From: Porpolomopsis calyptriformis
Taxonomy: Eukaryota; Basidiomycota; Agaricomycetes; Agaricales; Hygrophoraceae
Direction: 5' to 3'
DNA: 64,000 bases
Assembly: GCA_951640195.1 (NCBI GenBank)
Contig: OX621169.1
Coordinates: 1,550,001 to 1,614,000, forward strand
The notes beneath the pieces were generated by a model. That model had not been told where the DNA came from. It ran no database searches and saw only the letters and a list, made by a program, of their open reading frames with translations. Position numbers and translations under genes: made by a program. Below are positions 11,558 through 21,823 of the stretch, piece after piece. How positions within the stretch are numbered: the first letter of the stretch is position 1; each line of letters begins with the position of its first letter.

Positions 11558-13657
11558 CTACATCCTCTCCGCCTTGAATCTCGAAACCCGTCTTGGTGAA
11601 GAAATAGCCGGGGTTTGAGGCACCCTATCATTTGACTCTCGCACCGCCGAAGACAGAAAAACCTCAGGGGGTCGGTCGAGCCGCCTTGTTGTCGTATTGC
11701 TCTGCTGGGCGGTTGAAAAGGGCGAAATGCCATCAGGGGGAGGGAAAGAGGGTGAATCGATGATAACGGGGAGTTGCAGGGTCGATGGCGGCTTTGAATG
11801 TTCCCTTGTTATAGTTGACGCTGTAGGTGGAGAAGTGACAGACCGAGAATCTGCCGGCAGGTTGGCAGCTTCAATTTCCGTCCCACTCGGATGAGGATAT
11901 TGTTTTCCAGTGCGAGGTGGAATCTTTCTTGGCTTGAACCGAAGCCCGGCCGAAGAAGAATGTTTGGTTGCTCGAGAACTGCCAGGCAACTTTGAAGAGG
12001 GCTGTAGGAGAGCAGAGGGTTGAGCCCCCTTTGTTTTGCGGTGATTCGGTTCCATGCCAACTTGAACTGGGCTTGGCCCTGGCTGTGTCGAGTGTGATGA
12101 CGATGAACTAAGTGGTGGATTATTTCCTGGAGGACGTATGTCCCCTTTTTTTAACGATTCGAGCACTTCTTTTATAGCCTCGTCTTCGTTCTCGCTAGCA
12201 CTGTCGATTGGACAGACAAGCTGATCACCTTCCAATTTTCCAGTCCGAATTGATTTTTGGAGAGTCTTTGAAGTAACAACGGATGGAACTAGCGAACTTA
12301 GCGACGTCGATGGCGAAGACGTATCGTAAGTAGAAGCAATGCGGCTTGCTTTGAATCGAGAAATAGGCGGCTTAGGAGGAGGCGAGGACAGGGTAGCGTC
12401 CAGTGGTACTTCCTGGAAATTCAGAATAGACTATCAATGCTACGTAAAATTTTTCATGGTGAAAGACAAACCGGCTGATTCCAATCGCTTTGTACTTCCT
12501 GGCTCATGTGGACTGATAGAGCCTTTGATACGTCTTTCCCGATTATTCCTCGTTTCCGGTAGTATTCCAGAGCCATATCGCGTTGATGCTGAGCTTCATC
12601 TATATCACATCCTTCCTCATCCACCTCGAGGGATTCTTTGTCCTCGTCGCTATTTGAGCTGCTTTCCTCGTCATCGCAGGCAAGAAAAGCGGGATCATCT
12701 CCATCAGAATCAGAAACTACAACAGGGTCAAGGTCGGAATCATCATCAGAATCTCTTTGCTCGACACCATTTGGTTGAGGGTCAACGAGACCGGGAGGCA
12801 CGCGCTCGAGAACGTCCTTGAGGACTTGATGCTTCTCCATTTTAGCCTTCGCAATCAGAGTATTCTGATGCGTGGGTGAGAGCGTTGCTGGTGTAACATC
12901 TCCCCAGTCAACTGTCTCAGAGGGGTCAACAAATCTGACGCTCTTCCGTTGCGCTCCCGTACCCGACGCGAGGGTCTTCTCTTGTGCCTTCTGCTCTTTC
13001 TCCCTTTCATTTTCCATGCTTCTCAAAAGCGCCTTTCCCATCTTTTTCTGCATCTCCTTTGCAGCCTTCAGCTTTCCAACCTCGAATTGCAATGCAGCCT
13101 TGCGCTTTTGAACATCTTCCCGTCTTGTCTCTCGTTCTTGTTCTTCTCCCTTCAGCTTCTCCCTTCTTTCCTCTTCTTCCCAATAGTCAAGAATCCTGTC
13201 GCGTTCAGCCCGCCGGCGTTCGCGTTCCGATGGGGTAAGGGAGGCAAGTGGGACAAACTCTGATTCGTCAATAGGAATGTTTGGTGTGGGGGGGTCTGCA
13301 TTCGGCAGTGGCTCTGTGATCTCGATGATCGGAAGCCCTTCGCTGTTCACAGCCTTCCTTGATAATTTGTAAACGGCTTAGCTAGAAATAAATCAAGAGG
13401 CATACGTTACCCCCCTCATTTATATTTTGTGCAGGTCCATCATGGCCGCCTTCTCCGAGCAACTCTTTCAGCTTGTCGGACAATTTCTTTACTTGCTCCG
13501 GCGTCAATTTATCTCCGTCATGCATAACCTCCGGCGAGAGCGACTTGATGAGGGCATGCAGCGCTAGTTCTTGGGTCAGACGGTCAGACGATGTTGATTG
13601 AGGGAAACAACCTTCCGTGCCGCCCTCATTTAGGTTCTGTGTACTCCCGACTGGCAT
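11558..13657 (-). CDS. DUF3835 domain protein (Bud27/URI-like tail)
   Basis: Three exons: one beginning at ATG 13657 and ending near 13420, a second ending near 12474 after SDWNQP, and a third from about 12412 to the TGA... stop at 11558. The N-terminal part is short and acidic (LTPEQVKKLSDKLKELLGEG). The middle has a long charged coiled coil (~residues 110-220) and the motif KSVRFVDPSE followed by WGDVTPATL. Acidic Asp/Ser/Glu runs follow. The C-terminal part has two short conserved peptides, ISRFKASR and, at the very end, RRVSRFKAERM, which are typical of the fungal DUF3835 region found in Bud27/URI-like prefoldin-type proteins. A clear prefoldin domain was not seen, so I assign the domain and not the function. 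Its start is 55 bp from PNO1, divergent. Confidence 0.6.
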
Positions 13658-13712
13658 CGTGCGCGGTGGTATAAATCGGAAGAGTCACGTGCTTCGCAAA
13701 CGACTGCTCGCT

Positions 13713-14780
13713 ATGGTCGTTACACGGACAGAACCACAACCAAGTACCTCGACCACCTCAAAAGCACCCCGCAAAAACCGCCGGAGGACCGTTAGAAAAA
13801 AATCCCGAGTCGAAAAAAATGTCCAAAATGACAATGACACTGACCACGAGATGAACGATAACCAATTGGCGGAGACATCGTCTATCCTTCCATCACAAGG
13901 GGATGATGATGAACTTATAATTGACAAAGATCCTACGTCACTCCCTCAACCGACCTCTGCACCACTCTTCCCTCCACTACCTGCATCTGCATTGAAAACC
14001 TCTTTGAAGTCGGAACTAAGACGGCTACCCATCCCCCCTCATCGAATGACTCCTCTGAAAAAAGATTGGATCAACATTTTTGGGCCATTGACAGAGATGT
14101 TAGGTCTGCAAGTGAGGATGAATGTCCGCCGGAGATGTGTCGAGATCAGAGTATGTATCTCGTTCATCTAAGCAAGCATTCGTCGCTTATTCTCGGACTT
14201 TGTTCAGACCTCCAAGCATACCAAAGAGATCGGAGCGTTGGAAAAAGGTGCTGAATTTGTCAAGGCGTATGCTCTTGGATTTAATGTCAACGTTGGTCTA
14301 TTATATTATTTTACTATTAACCCTTCGTTGGATATATTTTCCCTGTCCTGAAAGGATGCGATCGCACTTTTACGACTTGACGATCTTTATCTTGATTCGT
14401 TCGAGATCAAGGACGTCAAAACACTGCATGGCGATCACCTGTCCCGCGCTATTGGTGGGCCATCTTGCGTTTTATTCCCTCACTTTCATCTATTGATATA
14501 TGCACCAGGCCGTATAGCCGGCCAAGATGGCAAAACTAAATTTACCATCGAGAACGCGAGTCGGACACGAATCGTTCTAGCTGATACGTATGTCGTTGGT
14601 TTTCAGAGTTCCCGACGAACTAAACTTTAACCCCGTAGAAAAATCCACATCATGGGTTCATTCCAAAACATCAAAATTGCACGAGACGCAATTGTCTCGC
14701 TTATCCTTGGTTCCCCGCCGGGAAAAGTCTACGCCGGACTGAGAACCGTCAGCAGCCGCATGAAGCAGCGTGCTCTATGA
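13713..14780 (+). CDS. PNO1: Pre-rRNA-processing protein PNO1/Dim2
   Basis: Small-subunit processome KH protein that binds the 3' end of 18S rRNA and works with Nob1 in late 40S maturation. Five exons (13713-14150, 14208-14291, 14355-14454, 14509-14587, 14639-14780) join in frame. The first ~110 residues are charged and disordered. The conserved core begins [17 protein letters not shown], with [16 protein letters not shown], then [33 protein letters not shown] and the degenerate KH loop [16 protein letters not shown], ending in a helix with [11 protein letters not shown]. All landmark motifs of the family are present in order. It shares a 55-bp divergent promoter with the DUF3835 gene that contains TATAAAT and CACGTG (13686-13691). 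Confidence 0.93.
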
Positions 14781-15111
14781 TTAGACTTTTTCACACTGGT
14801 ACATAACCGTTACCAGAGACAAGAGAGGATTTATCGGTCTCTTCAATTCGACCTCTGCTCCCCGTCGTTGTATCATCTAGAAATGTCTTCAAATACAATG
14901 CTACAAAGATGCAAATCTAAGGTACAATGCCAATACAGTTCAAGTTACATAGTCTGTCCTTCTGGGTGACATACTCCTTTTCGTCAGGCCTTTATTCCGA
15001 TCCATCCTTGTCTTTTTCCTTCCAAGATTGATCAACGGTTGTGTGCTTGAGCATACTGCAATGGCAGAACTCATCAATAAACCGATAGTAATGCCAAAAA
15101 AAAAAAAACAA
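14781..15111. other. Convergent 3' spacer between PNO1 and the copper oxidase gene
   Basis: About 330 bp between two stop codons. It includes a run of 12 A/T at about 15097-15108 and otherwise no open frame or repeat worth reporting; presumably two 3' untranslated regions and their terminators. Confidence 0.5.
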
Positions 15112-17421
15112 TCACTTGTCCAGAGCGGCAGGATCAACTGGAGGTTGCTGGCCCTCGCCCACCATAACTTTTCGCCCAGTACTAGGGACCCCTCCGACAA
15201 TCACGTATAACCAGCCAGGTCCTGGCGGGTAGATGTTGCTACTAGGTGGGCCGGTAATCGTGAGAATTGTCCCATCCTCAGAGAGCGAAGCCGTCAAATA
15301 GACCAGACGAGAGTTGGCATGAACAGCATGCGTGACATAACCCAGGTCCATGAGCGCAACTGAGAGCATAAGAGTTAGTATTTAAAAACATCAGATCGAC
15401 CGGAAAATACCTTTGACGTCGCTCTTTGATGTAGTTGGTTCCCTCAAATGCATCTTCACAACTTGCCCAAATCCGAGCGTCTTTGGGAAACCAGCGCCAA
15501 ATGCGGGTCTCTCCATCATCACATACGCTGGCTTGATCCACTCCACACGGTATTCCGTACCAAACTTTATCTCGCTCCTATCCAAGTTGGGATTACTTCC
15601 CGCAACCATAATCTCCCCATCTGGAGTCAACGTGGCCACGGAATGATACATCCTGGGGATACTGCTCGTCGGCATGCCCTCCGACGAAAATCGCATCCCG
15701 TTTGGGGCATGTGGATTGTATAGCACGGGTGTGAGAACCGGATTGTCGGCATTTGAGGCGCCTATCTGGTCGATAATATTTCCGTAGCCAGATATTCCCG
15801 TCCCCGCGCCGTTGACAATAAGCACGTCGCCTGTAGGCAAAAGAACAGCATCGGACATTAGTCGTGCCTCTGGCATCTGTTCTACTTCCCAGCCTGAAGC
15901 GATGCCATCGTCTGTGAGAACAAGTCGGGAACATTGCGCAGACGAAGCATCTTGCGAAGAGATCTCGTAGCTAGGCTTCTTATCATCAATGGCCGAACCC
16001 CCGCAAAGCAGTATCTCCGCAACGTAGTCGTTGTCGGGTGAAAGAGGGAGCAAGAGGCCTGTCCCTGCCATCGGATAGGTCACACGTATGCCATTCGGTA
16101 TGGGAGGAAGTCGTCGTTCAGAATTCGTTTGCCAGTTGTATATCATCGCGTCTTGATTCGCAGCCATGAAGACCGTTCCGTCAGGTAGAGAAAAGGCGAT
16201 TGGGAACAAATTAGAATTGAGCGTATCAGAGAGAAATGGGATATCAATGGGTAAACCATTGGAATTGTGGATCGATTTTGGCGGGAAGTATTCAATCGTC
16301 GGATTATTGACCGTCGCGTTGTTGATCCAACCACCTTTCTTGGACCCACCAATGATCATCACACTGCCGTCAGATATTCGAACAGGGGTGGTGTACCATC
16401 GAGGACTAGCCATACGGATCCGGGCATGATCCTCTTGAATGGCACATCCGTCTGCTGATTCCGAATCGCAGGGATTAAAGAGGCGAATTGCCTGCAGTCC
16501 ATTGAGGTTGCCAAAGTCCGCCGATGAAGTGACGTCATCCACGACTGGGTTTCCGCCCACGACGATCAGCGTCCCGTTGCTCAAGAAAGACCCGCCAGCG
16601 CAGAAAGAATTTGATTGAACGTTTAGAGGCCTGACAGCATGCGTCTTGAGGTTGAACAGCGCAGCCCAGGCAGGGTGTCCGGATATAGTAAGCGGATTAT
16701 GCTCAACCTTGTCCACGATGAGAGCATGGGAATCGGAGATGATCGCGAGCTGCATTGCGTTTACTCCTGTAGAGCCATTCTGTACCATCGTCCAGCGAGG
16801 AGTGGCGGATGACGCGCTGGAACCAGATGAAGGCATAGGCGTTAACATGTCAGGACTTTGGCGAGAAGTAATGGAAGCGTTGGGGTCTTCGCCTTTTGTG
16901 ACGACAAAAGCATCTAAATCAAGACGAGTTGGTTGTGTGGTTCTCCCAGTATTGAATATCTTCATTGAGTGCCTGCCATAAGGTAGGTCGTATTTCCAAT
17001 AGATCCGCTGCTGCTTCCTAGACACTGGACTCCAGGCACTTACACTTTGCACGGGCTGGTCGTCGATACACACGTCTGAGATACCATGACGCTTTCCCAT
17101 GTTTCCGAACCATTCGATCCCAGTCCCCGTAAAAGTAAACCAGAGAGAGGCATTTGGACTTGTAGTCCATCGCACAGAATGCCCTACGTAGGTTTTAGAA
17201 AAGTCCTCAGACCATGTTCCACGATAATGTATTAGTGGAGAAGATGAATCATAGCTTTTCGCTCCAGGCGGGACGTAGTACGGCGTGAAAGTAGTGAGAG
17301 AGGTGGATCCCGGGGTTGTGTATCCATTCCAAGCAGGCTCTTGTGCCAAGTTGCCAAGAAAAACAGAGGCCAGAACGACAAAAAGAAGAAAAGAATGTGA
17401 GGTTACAGAAAACCCGGCCAT
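15112..17421 (-). CDS. Glyoxal-oxidase-like copper radical oxidase (AA5_1)
   Basis: Secreted copper radical oxidase expected to oxidise aldehydes or alcohols and release hydrogen peroxide, a partner of lignin-degrading peroxidases in wood and litter fungi. Exons 17421-15411 and 15359-15112 give about 753 residues. I chose the ATG at 17421 because it opens a signal peptide (MAGFSVTSHSFLLFVVLASV). An N-terminal jelly-roll-like domain (~residues 30-190) precedes a seven-bladed propeller. The radical site is complete: Cys in SNSFCAGGS (~273), Tyr in PRWYTT (~341), Tyr-His in RMYHSVA (~590) and the late His in GYVTHAVHANSR (~679), which lies in the second exon. The ADE4 stop is only about 100 bp upstream on the same strand. 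Exact substrate cannot be read from sequence. Confidence 0.85.
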
Positions 17422-17520
17422 CGAGACCACAGTAAAGATTGAAAAAGGATGCAAACAAGTTGGTGGTGATAGTAAAGGACGCGTAACACGTGATGTGGGT
17501 CTCATGAAACTAAGGTCACC

Positions 17521-19719
17521 TTACTTGCTTTTTCGCTCTGGTGATCGTGTGAGGAACGCGAAAAAGAATGGAAAAGAAAGGCGTGAGCTGACCTTCCAGC
17601 TGTTATGCAACCCTACCGTGTCATCAGCACCGTTCGCTTGGCCGCCGTCTTCGGTGTGCGTCTCCCTTTCAGCATACACGCCATTGGGAGGGCTCCCCCC
17701 TGCTCGCCCACCTTCCATCTTCCCATTACCTCCAACGATGGTCTTTCCCTTGGCGCTGTCTGATCTTGACCTCTCTAGATATTGCAGATAAGCCTCATCG
17801 ACTCCTCCAGTCACATACTCTCCAGTGAACACCGAGCAGTCAAACGACGTGATGCTCGGGTTAAATTGCCGAACGGATGATACCAGATCCGCCAGTTTTT
17901 GGAAGATGACCAGATCCGCGCCAATGGCGGATGCGATTTCTTCCGTATTGCGGCCGTATGCGACCAGTTCAGTGCGCGTCGGCATATCAATCCCATACAC
18001 ATGAGAATGGCTACGTAGAAGGGGGGGAACGTGTAGTGAGAAAACCGCAGAGGCTTCGAGGGAAACATTTCCTACCGGATGGCTGGTGCGCAACTTGCCA
18101 CAATAACTCTTTTGGCACCCACATCTTTTGCCATCTGGACAATCTCTCTAGACGTTGTACCACGAACGATAGAGTCTACGAGAAATCAGCTTGCCGAAAA
18201 GCATTAATCGATAAATAAGACTCGCCGTCGACAAGCAATACATTCTTTCCGACAAACTCCAGAGCCATCGCATTCAACTTCCGTCTCACGTTCTTTTTCC
18301 TGTGTTCAACGGTAATTAACGCGATTTGATAGAAATTTGCCTAAAACTTTTAACCTTGTTTGTTGCCCGGGCATGATAAATGTCCGACCAACGTAACGAT
18401 TTTTAATAAACCCTTCTCGATAAGGCAGCTGCAGTTTCTGAGCAAGATTCAAAGCCGCCACTCGTGAAGTATCAGGAACCTGATGGGTAGAATAAATAAT
18501 GTCCAGGACAAACAAGTCTCGCGGAAAAGAAAGGGGGCGCACAGGGATGACCACGTCCACAGTCAAGTTGTTATAGTCAAGAACTCTCTTGACTTCATCC
18601 GCAAGAAAATCTCCCATCGCCATGCGGCTTCGATATACACTAACACCATCTAAGACAGAATCAGGTCGAGAAAAATAGACATATTCAAAGATATCCGGCG
18701 CAAAAGTAGATGGAGAAGAGACTTGACGGCGCGATACTCCTGATCGAGTGGCGATGATAGCCTCGCCTTGACGATAAGAAATGGCAATAAGCATCCAGCC
18801 GACGAAAAAAAAAACCGCGCTGACCAGGCTTTACATCCACCCATTCACCAAACCCGCTGGCATCGGCCACCACACTTTCACTCGCGAATAAATAATCTCG
18901 TGCCGACGCAGCCTTGCGGACGCCCATCCCCAGGGGTCTGATCCCGTTGGGGTCTCTAAACGCAATGATGCCGAACCCGGCGAGCATAGCGACACACGAA
19001 TACGCGCCCTTGCACTGCGTCATAAGCCCGCCGACGGCAGCAAAGATGTCGTCCTCGTTGATCCGGAATTTCCCAGTCTTCTGCAAATTGTTCGCGAATA
19101 TGTTCAGGAGGAGCTCCGAGTCCGAAGAGGTGTTGATGTGCCTGTGTGCGGTCGCGTCTAGGAATTCTAACAGGGGCACGGTGTTTATCAGATTCCCGTT
19201 CTGCATTTGGTGCCAAAAAAAAAAATCGTCTCCATCGTTTAAAAGGCGGGCGCGAACCAGAACAAACCAGATTTGAAAACTCACATGCGCAAAAACGATC
19301 CCATACGGCGAGTTCACGTAGAACGGCTGCGCCTCCGCATTGTTGAAAGTGCCCGCTGTGGGATAGCGAACTAGTTAGGACGGAGAAAGTATCAAGCCAC
19401 ACATCAAAACGAGTATCAGGACAGTCACTCGCCATGACCAACGCCCATTCCACCGATCAATCGGCCGATAGCGACCGGATCAAACACATCGCGTACCATG
19501 CCATTCGCTTTACATTGATAAATTCGCCCTTTTGGACCGCAGGTGACGATACCGCAAGCATCCTGCCCTCTGTGCTGCAAAAGTGACAAGCCTTCGGCAA
19601 TCTCTGGAGCAGCGTCGATTGTAGAGTCATTCAAAAGGAGCCCTAAAATTCCACACACTAATGCACAATGGTTATCAGCTGCTATCGATGTGCAAAACAA
19701 AAAGGAGAAAGCACGCACT
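17521..19719 (-). CDS. ADE4: Amidophosphoribosyltransferase (purine synthesis, first step)
   Basis: Converts PRPP and glutamine to 5-phosphoribosylamine. N-terminal Ntn glutaminase begins [11 protein letters not shown], with [15 protein letters not shown] and SSDSELLL. The PRPP-binding motif is [19 protein letters not shown], and the C-terminal part includes [14 protein letters not shown] and [11 protein letters not shown]. Because Cys2 must become the N-terminal nucleophile, the start has to be ATG-TGT; in the genome this needs an intron (19718-19658, branch CTGAT) splitting the ATG after its A at 19719. Other introns include an in-frame one inside DVVIP/VPDTSR near 18500 and one inside the PRPP motif whose donor is GC and not GT (18225-18176). 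The 3' end is uncertain: the protein may end near NSWK at about 17590 or read through to the TAA at 17521. Confidence 0.88.
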
Positions 19720-20060
19720 CGAAGGATAATGAGGTAAGAAAGAGGTGTGGCACGATAAATCAAGCTAGTGCGACCGAGATAGCTGTCCAGCAATGCGCAG
19801 GGTTTCCTAACATTTTACGTTTTCTTGAAAAAAGGGTTGGCCACGATCGAAACCACGTGCTCCGAGAAAAAACATCGACTAAAGGCCCCTATCAATGAGA
19901 TGCTACAACATGCGGTTGAACGCTGGCGGTATTTTATTAGAAGAGACAATGTAACAGGGTAACAAGTGTTGCAAAGTATCCATCTATAGGGATCCAATAA
20001 TCACTGTAGATAAAAAAGCGGAAGGATGAACTTCCAATGACGACCGAGCGATAGATTAGC
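19720..20060. promoter_or_regulatory. ADE4 upstream region with CACGTG
   Basis: About 340 bp between the ADE4 start and the stop of the S-adenosylmethionine synthetase gene, both on the minus strand. It contains a CACGTG at 19854-19859, roughly 135 bp upstream of the ADE4 start, and no open frame of interest. The assignment as promoter is by position only. Confidence 0.35.
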
Positions 20061-21635
20061 TTAAAGTTTAAGCTGCCTAGGCTTTTCCCAGGTGTAAGCT
20101 GGGTTGCCTGAAGACCCGGATTTATCAACAAGGCACCCCAGCCGCATGGTATTCACGAGCACTTACCAAAGTGGCCATAAGTCGCCGTCTTAAGATACTG
20201 TGGCTTTTGAAGGTCTAGCTCTCGTACTAAAAAACGGTAACCTTGATCAGCAAGAGGCAGCATCAAACCCCGAATCGAATTACCAATGACACCAGGTCTC
20301 AAATCCCAATTGCGACGGATAATCTCAACAAGCTCCTCGTCCGTCTTCTTACCAGTCCCATAGGTGTCAACGAAAATCGATAATGGCTCTGCGACACCGA
20401 TTGCATACGAAAGCTGTACGAGCACTCGTCGAGCCAGACCGGCAGAAACCAACGACTTGGCTAATGACGCAAGACATCATCAGACCGACATGGGGAAGTG
20501 TCCAAAAGATATGAAAAAAAAAGCGCACCGATCCAGCGAGCAGTATAAGCGGCCGAACGATCCACCTTTGAAAAGTCCTTCCCAGAGAAAGCTCCGCCTC
20601 CGTGCGCACCCCAACCACCATAGGTGTCTACGATGATCTTCCGACCGGTCAGGCCAGCATCACCCTGCGGTCCGCCAATGACGAAGCGTCCCGAAGGTTG
20701 AATCTGCATTACAAAAAAAAAAAAAAAAAAAAATCAGTACAAGACACATTTTCGTTTTTTTTTTCTTAGACTTCATCTCACATGGTACACCGTCCTCTCG
20801 TCGAGGAGATGGGCAGGAATGACCTGTTTCACAATTTTCGCCAAAATTTCAGAACGAAGCTTCTCCGTCGTGATCTCTTCCGCGTGCTGCACAGAGATGA
20901 CAATAGTGTCCACACGAAGCGGAATCGTCGCCCCCCCCTCCTTCCTGTACTCAACCGTCACCTGCGTCTTCGAGTCTGGGCGAAGCCACGACAGGGCGCC
21001 GGAGCGACGGGCGGCGGCCATGGCAGCATTCAGCTTATGAGCAAGAATAATCGTGAGCGGCATCAGCTCCTCCGTCTCATCAGTGGCATAGCCAAACATG
21101 ATACCCTGGTCGCCAGCACCATGGTCGTCTAAGGAGCCATGATCGAGTCCCTGAGCGATATCGGGGGACTGCTGCTCGATCGCGACAAGGATATTGCAAG
21201 TCTTGTAGTCAAACCCCTTGGAAGAGTCGTCGTACCCGATCCCCTTGATCGTCTGACGAATGACTTTTTGGTAGTCTATGACAGCCTTGGACGTGATCTC
21301 CCCAAATACCATGACCATACCCGTCTTGGTGGCTGTCTCGCAGGCCACTTTGGAAAAGGGGTCCTGCTCTAAGCAAGCATCGAGCTGAAGAACGCAAACG
21401 GGTCAAAGAACACTTGGGAAGAGAAAAGGGTCGAGGTATTTACAATAGCATCTGAAATTTGGTCACAGATCTTATCTGGAGACTTGTGGTCAGGCATATG
21501 TGGAAACACAAAAGAAAGAGTATGGGTTGTACCGGGATGTCCTTCACCAACCGACTCGGAGGTGAAAAGAAAATGACCTTGGGGAAGAGCGGGTGCGTAA
21601 GTAACAGGATGCGCAAATCCGTTAGCAAGGACCAT
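20061..21635 (-). CDS. sam1: S-adenosylmethionine synthetase
   Basis: Makes S-adenosylmethionine from methionine and ATP. Six exons; reading order: [13 protein letters not shown] | [11 protein letters not shown] | [20 protein letters not shown] to ERTVYHV | [15 protein letters not shown] to YTARWI | AKSLV to YGHFG | [14 protein letters not shown] stop at 20061. ATP and methionine motifs are all there: [25 protein letters not shown], and the P-loop-like GGGAFSGKD. Length and order match eukaryotic enzymes. The last exon is only ~45 nt, so a simple open-frame view would lose the true C-terminus. An intron holds a 21-A run (20713-20733). Enzyme supplies methyl donor used by many neighbours' pathways but no operon-like link is implied. 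Confidence 0.93.
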
Positions 21636-21823
21636 GGCGATGAGAGTCAGTAAGGACGGTAAAGGTTGTTGAACACAGAAAAACTCTAATTATATAATCT
21701 TTTTTTTTTTTTTTTCCTTCCAGAAAAATGGTTATCACGCCATTTCACCTCATCGTTTCCGTAATAAATGTACAGCATTGACTCTACTTACAATGCTAGT
21801 CTCAATCAATAAGAAAACGACTC

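Noticed and set aside
19657..19793. ADE4 with an extended N-terminus starting at an ATG at 19793
   Set aside because: It would bury the catalytic Cys inside the chain; the intron-split ATG gives MCGIL as in all homologues.
20713..20733. Run of 21 A as a retroposon tail
   Set aside because: It lies in an intron of the S-adenosylmethionine synthetase gene with no inserted element or duplication beside it; several similar A/T runs occur in other introns.
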